In this document: positions 15,001 through 16,825 of the stretch, piece after piece | Layout: each line of letters opens with the position of its first letter | Position numbering within the stretch: the first letter of the stretch is position 1 | DNA from: DATECU01 sp035286745 | GTDB taxonomy: Bacteria; Acidobacteriota; Vicinamibacteria; Fen-336 | Assembly: GCA_035286745.1 (NCBI GenBank) | Contig: DATECU010000353.1 | Span: 1 to 16,825 of the forward strand | Reading direction: 5' to 3' | Length of the DNA stretch: 16,825 bases | Position numbers and translations under genes: made by a program | Notes under the pieces: model-generated | The model's database searches: none | What the model was told of the DNA's origin: nothing | What the model saw: only the letters and a program-made list of their open reading frames with translations

Positions 15001-15407
15001 CGAGGCAGATCGGCCCAGGGCCCGCCGACGTCGTCCAGAAGGCGCGCCGCCAGCAGCGCATCGTGACCGAAGTCCCAGGCCTTGAGCCCACGGCCCAGCA
15101 GGGCCGGCTCGGCGATAACCCGCGCCAGGTCGAGCACCTTGAAGGGGAAGAACCCGGCGATGGCACGACCGGTCGAGGCCAGCCTCCGCGGTAGCTCGAC
15201 TGCGGCAGCCTGCGAGGGGACGAGGAGGATGACAGGGGTGAGCGCCACCGCCGCATCATATGCCGGCTGCTGGCGCGCGACCGATGGTCGCCGAATCATC
15301 AAGGCTGCGGCAGCTCGTTCCGTCGGGCGAAGGGTCGATCCACCAAGGCCCAAAGGACGAAGGTCGGTGGCGAAGCGAGGCAGAGATTCATCGGGCATGC
15401 TCTCCAT
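12078..15407 (-). CDS. addB: AddB-type nuclease subunit with C-terminal Fe-S PD-(D/E)XK domain
   Basis: The product is about 1109 residues and is the partner of AddA. The C-terminal nuclease is clear: SLFHEV (H851), GQIDRID (D970), RDYKTGK (D984, K986) and a Q-x3-Y helix (LQIPFY). It is framed by the iron-sulfur staple of AddB: C817 (YARCGFQ), then C1071-x2-C1074-x5-C1080. The N-terminal helicase-like region starts with VILLVPSQAAAVELPRRL, where active AddB proteins have a GxSGSGKT loop; no Walker A is visible. The start is uncertain: ATG at 15407, 15398 or 15299 are all possible and none has a good ribosome site. The frame stays open to 15905, but that would overlap the divergent gene. It overlaps addA by four bases, so the two are translated together. 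Confidence 0.88.
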   Translation of the reverse strand: MESMPDESLPRFATDLRPLGLGGSTLRPTERAAAALMIRRPSVARQQPAYDAAVALTPVILLVPSQAAAVELPRRLASTGRAIAGFFPFKVLDLARVIAEPALLGRGLKAWDFGHDALLAARLLDDVGGPWADLPRGSLASALARSLSALRRAGLLPERVERLAMERDPGSADAFRLQTVARLYRGFHRALEGRFVDPPTLLRAAAEHLGQARWLQNAQVLVDPGLELDPLESEFLAALAKAHPTRVLRRQTIDALPRWAEKPGIGPVALAETLLAPITDPTLPAGLLRLREQLFSAPLGVPVSDSAVALLTGPGEAAEVRAIVRRLLREAARGVAFEEMGVILPRPQEYAPLFADLLDRLEIPHRLHPSLPLRFGRAARSLLLLFRCRGLPRSAVMEFVTFAPIPFAELLGPDRTPRPAQWDALSRDAKIVSGFERWMIGLRAQAETERDGAATEKDDERRDRRRRRAEDAESLLQVVEVLSATLDALAGEADWPEWSLRLKGVLDQWVGPESDREAVSEVIADLAGLCALEARAPWSRVQEVIEARFEWERMPLAPLSQGAIHVGALDAMAGLPFRVVAIPGLVEGGYPGVFRPDPFLLDAEREALMASAGAPPPPALIRKAPPRAVQLALFEAAEPPEPAPPAPPDASERLLPTTQDRLQEARRLFQRAVSQAQERLILSYPRADPRSGRERLPSLFLVAAASALAGRPVSTRDLDLMVEEDDPDALALEDALDPGERDRFRVRRGGREATLAIAAGSLFFRHSHLASEARWSNRLSPYDGLVAPLPEGLAGRLDPTAGQWAVSASRLATYARCGFQYLLQYVLRLAPALEPEERKRLDPLERGSLFHEVAERFLRERREKGELPIADTPEMRARALAVADERLAAFVEDCPPRFAFLWEKEKQKFRSSVLSWLEREVDAGERAIPAYFEVSFGLGRQAGEGEPHASEPLEISLGEGRVLRVSGQIDRIDRRPEGGLLLRDYKTGKAPKDDGGVFRGGKQLQIPFYILAAARLFPGEPVVEAFLDYVDGGRQVALDPTRVTGEEFRSLLRSLVDLIAQGVFAQEPSSCDFCDFKVVCGPKGLLERRRQHKIGDRLLQRVLRLRDIA

Positions 15408-15442
15408 TCGGACTCGGCGACCGCGCGACCGCGCCTCGCCGG

Positions 15443-15471
15443 TTGACCCGTCAGCCGGTCGGCCATAGACT
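15443..15471 (+). promoter_or_regulatory. Sigma-70-type promoter for the zinc-ribbon gene
   Basis: TTGACC (15443-15448), a 17-bp spacer and TAGACT (15466-15471) precede the gene at 15505. The -35 box is identical to that of the activator promoter at 4183. It lies in the 97-bp gap between the divergent addB and zinc-ribbon starts. A start near 15478 would leave a short leader carrying a strong ribosome site, AAGGAGG (15493-15499), five bases before the ATG. Confidence 0.6.
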
Positions 15472-15504
15472 CCGCCGCCAAGCTTCTCCACGAAGGAGGC
15501 GGCG

Positions 15505-16584
15505 ATGACCTGTCCCCACTGCGGAGCCGAGGTGGCTCCGGGCAACACCTTCTGCCATCGCTGCCGGAAGCGCGTGGTTGCGCCGGGGAGCAGTGGGGCC
15601 GCCACCAGTCGGCCCACGCCACTTCCCTCGCGGCCGGTGGCTCGCCCCTCCACGCCCTCCAGCGCCGGCAGCGTCGGAGGTAAGTTCCGCCGCCCCGGAG
15701 GGATCACGGCGCTGGCGGTCGCGAACATTCTGCCGGGCCTCGCCTGTCTTGTCGCTTTTGGCGGCACGTTTACGGTCGTGCAAGAGGGTTTTGGACGGAC
15801 CCCCGCCCCGCTGAGGGTCATCGCCCCTCTGGTCGCCATCGTCGGGGCGTTTGCAGTCCTCGGCCTCCTGTACCTCGCCAGCAGCGTCGGACTTCTCACC
15901 CTCAAGAGCTACGGCCGTGTGATCACCCTGGTCCTGGCAGGCGTTGGAGTGCTGGGGATCGTGACCCTGCCGGCCGCGATCCTGGCTTTCATGTACCTCT
16001 TGAAGCCGGGCATGGTGATCCTGTTCTCGGGTCGGCGCGCAGCCACCCTCAGCGCGCAGGAGCGTCAAGCTCTCGAAGCGGCCACGAGTTCCAAACTGGG
16101 CTTGGCCACTGCAACCCTCACGGTGCTTCCCTGCTTGGCCCTGGGTGGGATCGCTGCGATAGGGATTCCGAGTCTCCTGCGAGCGCGAGTGGCGACCAAC
16201 GAGTCCCGGGCTATCGGCGCCCTGCGGACCCTAGTGTCGGCCCAGGCCGCCTACCAGAGCTTCAGCAAAGGCGCCTTTGCCCCGGCCGAGTGCCTGACCA
16301 AGCCGGCAACCTGTCTCCCCGACTACCACGGGTCTTCGTTCTGGGGGCTCTCGGACTCCGTGGAGGGAACCCGCGAGGGGTACGTGTTCAAGCTCCACCC
16401 CGGCCTTGCTTCCGGGACCGGGCTCGCGAGCTTCGCCTACACGGCCGAGCCGGTGTCGCGCGGCCAGACCGGGAACCGCCGCTTCTGTGCGGACGACACC
16501 GGGATCATCTGGACGGATCCCGACCCCTCGTACCCTCTGGTCAAGGACGGCCGCTGCTTTGGCGAGCTGCGGCCGATACGGTAG
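15505..16584 (+). CDS. Zinc-ribbon, multi-membrane protein with a pilin-like C-terminal domain
   Basis: This 359-residue protein has three parts. An N-terminal zinc ribbon has CPHC (C3, C6) and CHRC (C17, C20), followed by a Pro/Ser/Gly-rich linker (25-60). Membrane segments lie at about 67-92, 103-133, 137-166 and 199-222. After residue 215 the sequence IAAIGIPSLLRARVATNESR and the following LRTLVSAQAAYQ resemble the helix of type IV pilin-like proteins, and a C-terminal domain with Cys263, 270, 328 and 351 follows. The prepilin cleavage motif (G then FTLIE) is absent, so it is unlikely to be assembled as a normal pilin. The ATG has a strong AAGGAGG site. It is divergent from addB. Function is unknown; a membrane-anchored sensory or envelope protein is a guess. 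Confidence 0.8.
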   Translation: MTCPHCGAEVAPGNTFCHRCRKRVVAPGSSGAATSRPTPLPSRPVARPSTPSSAGSVGGKFRRPGGITALAVANILPGLACLVAFGGTFTVVQEGFGRTPAPLRVIAPLVAIVGAFAVLGLLYLASSVGLLTLKSYGRVITLVLAGVGVLGIVTLPAAILAFMYLLKPGMVILFSGRRAATLSAQERQALEAATSSKLGLATATLTVLPCLALGGIAAIGIPSLLRARVATNESRAIGALRTLVSAQAAYQSFSKGAFAPAECLTKPATCLPDYHGSSFWGLSDSVEGTREGYVFKLHPGLASGTGLASFAYTAEPVSRGQTGNRRFCADDTGIIWTDPDPSYPLVKDGRCFGELRPIR

Positions 16585-16629
16585 GCGGCGATCGCGATCG
16601 GTACCGGCCGCGGGCGGAGCTTATCGCAG

Positions 16630-16825
16630 TTGACGGTGTCGGCAGCGACCACGCGCGCTTTCCTCGGCCTGCTGGGTCTGCTGGGCCTGGCCGAGCTGCT
16701 GGTCGGCCTGCTGATCTACGGCGGACTGCGAGCCGACCTGGAACGCGACCTGGCCGGGCGCCTGACGCAGCTCTCGGGGCTCTTGGCGAACGGCGTCGAC
16801 GCGCGGCTGGTTTCCCAGCTCGGTG
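16630..16825 (+). CDS. Membrane protein N-terminus, possible sensor histidine kinase (partial)
   Basis: An open frame runs from TTG at 16630 (or GTG at 16636) off the right edge. It begins with a hydrophobic helix rich in Leu/Gly (FLGLLGLLGLAELLVGLLIY), followed by an amphipathic charged stretch (LRADLERDLAGRLTQL). A single N-terminal anchor followed by such a stretch is common in sensor histidine kinases, but no kinase motif lies within the window. GGAG at 16616-16619 is ten bases from the TTG, which favours that start. It follows the zinc-ribbon gene by 45 bp on the same strand, so the two may be co-transcribed. The gene call is moderate and the function call weak. Confidence 0.5.
   Translation, partial: MTVSAATTRAFLGLLGLLGLAELLVGLLIYGGLRADLERDLAGRLTQLSGLLANGVDARLVSQLG

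Noticed and set aside
15408..15905. N-terminal extension of addB to the earliest in-frame ATG
   Set aside because: It would overlap the divergent zinc-ribbon gene, which has a good ribosome site and clear domains. The extension has no AddB-like sequence.
16589..16600. 12-bp palindrome CGATCGCGATCG after the zinc-ribbon gene
   Set aside because: It is a single copy with no T-tract and no paired site. Such self-complementary GC-rich words arise easily here, and nothing ties it to a function.

Overview
This is a GC-rich bacterial chromosome segment, densely packed with housekeeping and nitrogen-metabolism genes. No mobile elements, tRNA or rRNA genes, or CRISPR arrays were seen. The combination of AddAB recombination nuclease, a sigma-54 activator, near-leaderless promoters and a pilin-like domain of the 'IP(N/S)LLRARxAxNE' type suggests an environmental high-GC lineage such as Acidobacteriota or Myxococcota. 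That placement is inference with low confidence.

Layout. (1) 1-3880, minus strand: a glutamate synthase large-subunit gene (gltB-like) cut by the left edge. It retains the full domain order but has a divergent FMN/Fe-S region. (2) 3881-4217: a divergent control region. Toward gltB it holds a near-consensus sigma-70 promoter, a 40-codon ORF whose ATG sits at the predicted transcription start, a hairpin over the stop of that ORF, and a strong intrinsic terminator just before gltB. This looks like an attenuation leader. Toward the right it holds the promoter of a regulator gene. (3) 4218-5759, plus strand: a NifA-like sigma-54 activator (GAF, AAA+, Fis-type HTH). (4) 5756-8556, minus strand: nirB-nirD, the assimilatory NAD(P)H nitrite reductase, meeting the activator gene tail to tail on a shared CTAG. 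(5) 8557-8892: the nirBD control region, with a near-perfect -24/-12 sigma-54 promoter and an upstream dyad. (6) 8893-15407, minus strand: addB-addA, a two-gene RecBCD-like helicase-nuclease operon with an ATGA overlap. (7) 15408-16825, plus strand: a promoter, a zinc-ribbon/multi-membrane/pilin-like protein, and the start of a membrane protein that may be a sensor kinase.

How it fits together. Nitrite is reduced to ammonium by NirBD, and GltB belongs to the family that moves glutamine nitrogen into glutamate. The activator gene lies between them. The same dyad pattern, CGACA-N4-TGT(A/C)G, occurs on the activator's own promoter and about 130 bp upstream of the predicted nirB start, the normal distance for an enhancer site. 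The best-supported hypothesis is therefore a compact nitrite/ammonium assimilation regulon: the activator drives nirBD through sigma-54 and probably limits its own expression, while gltB is controlled separately by a leader peptide/terminator.
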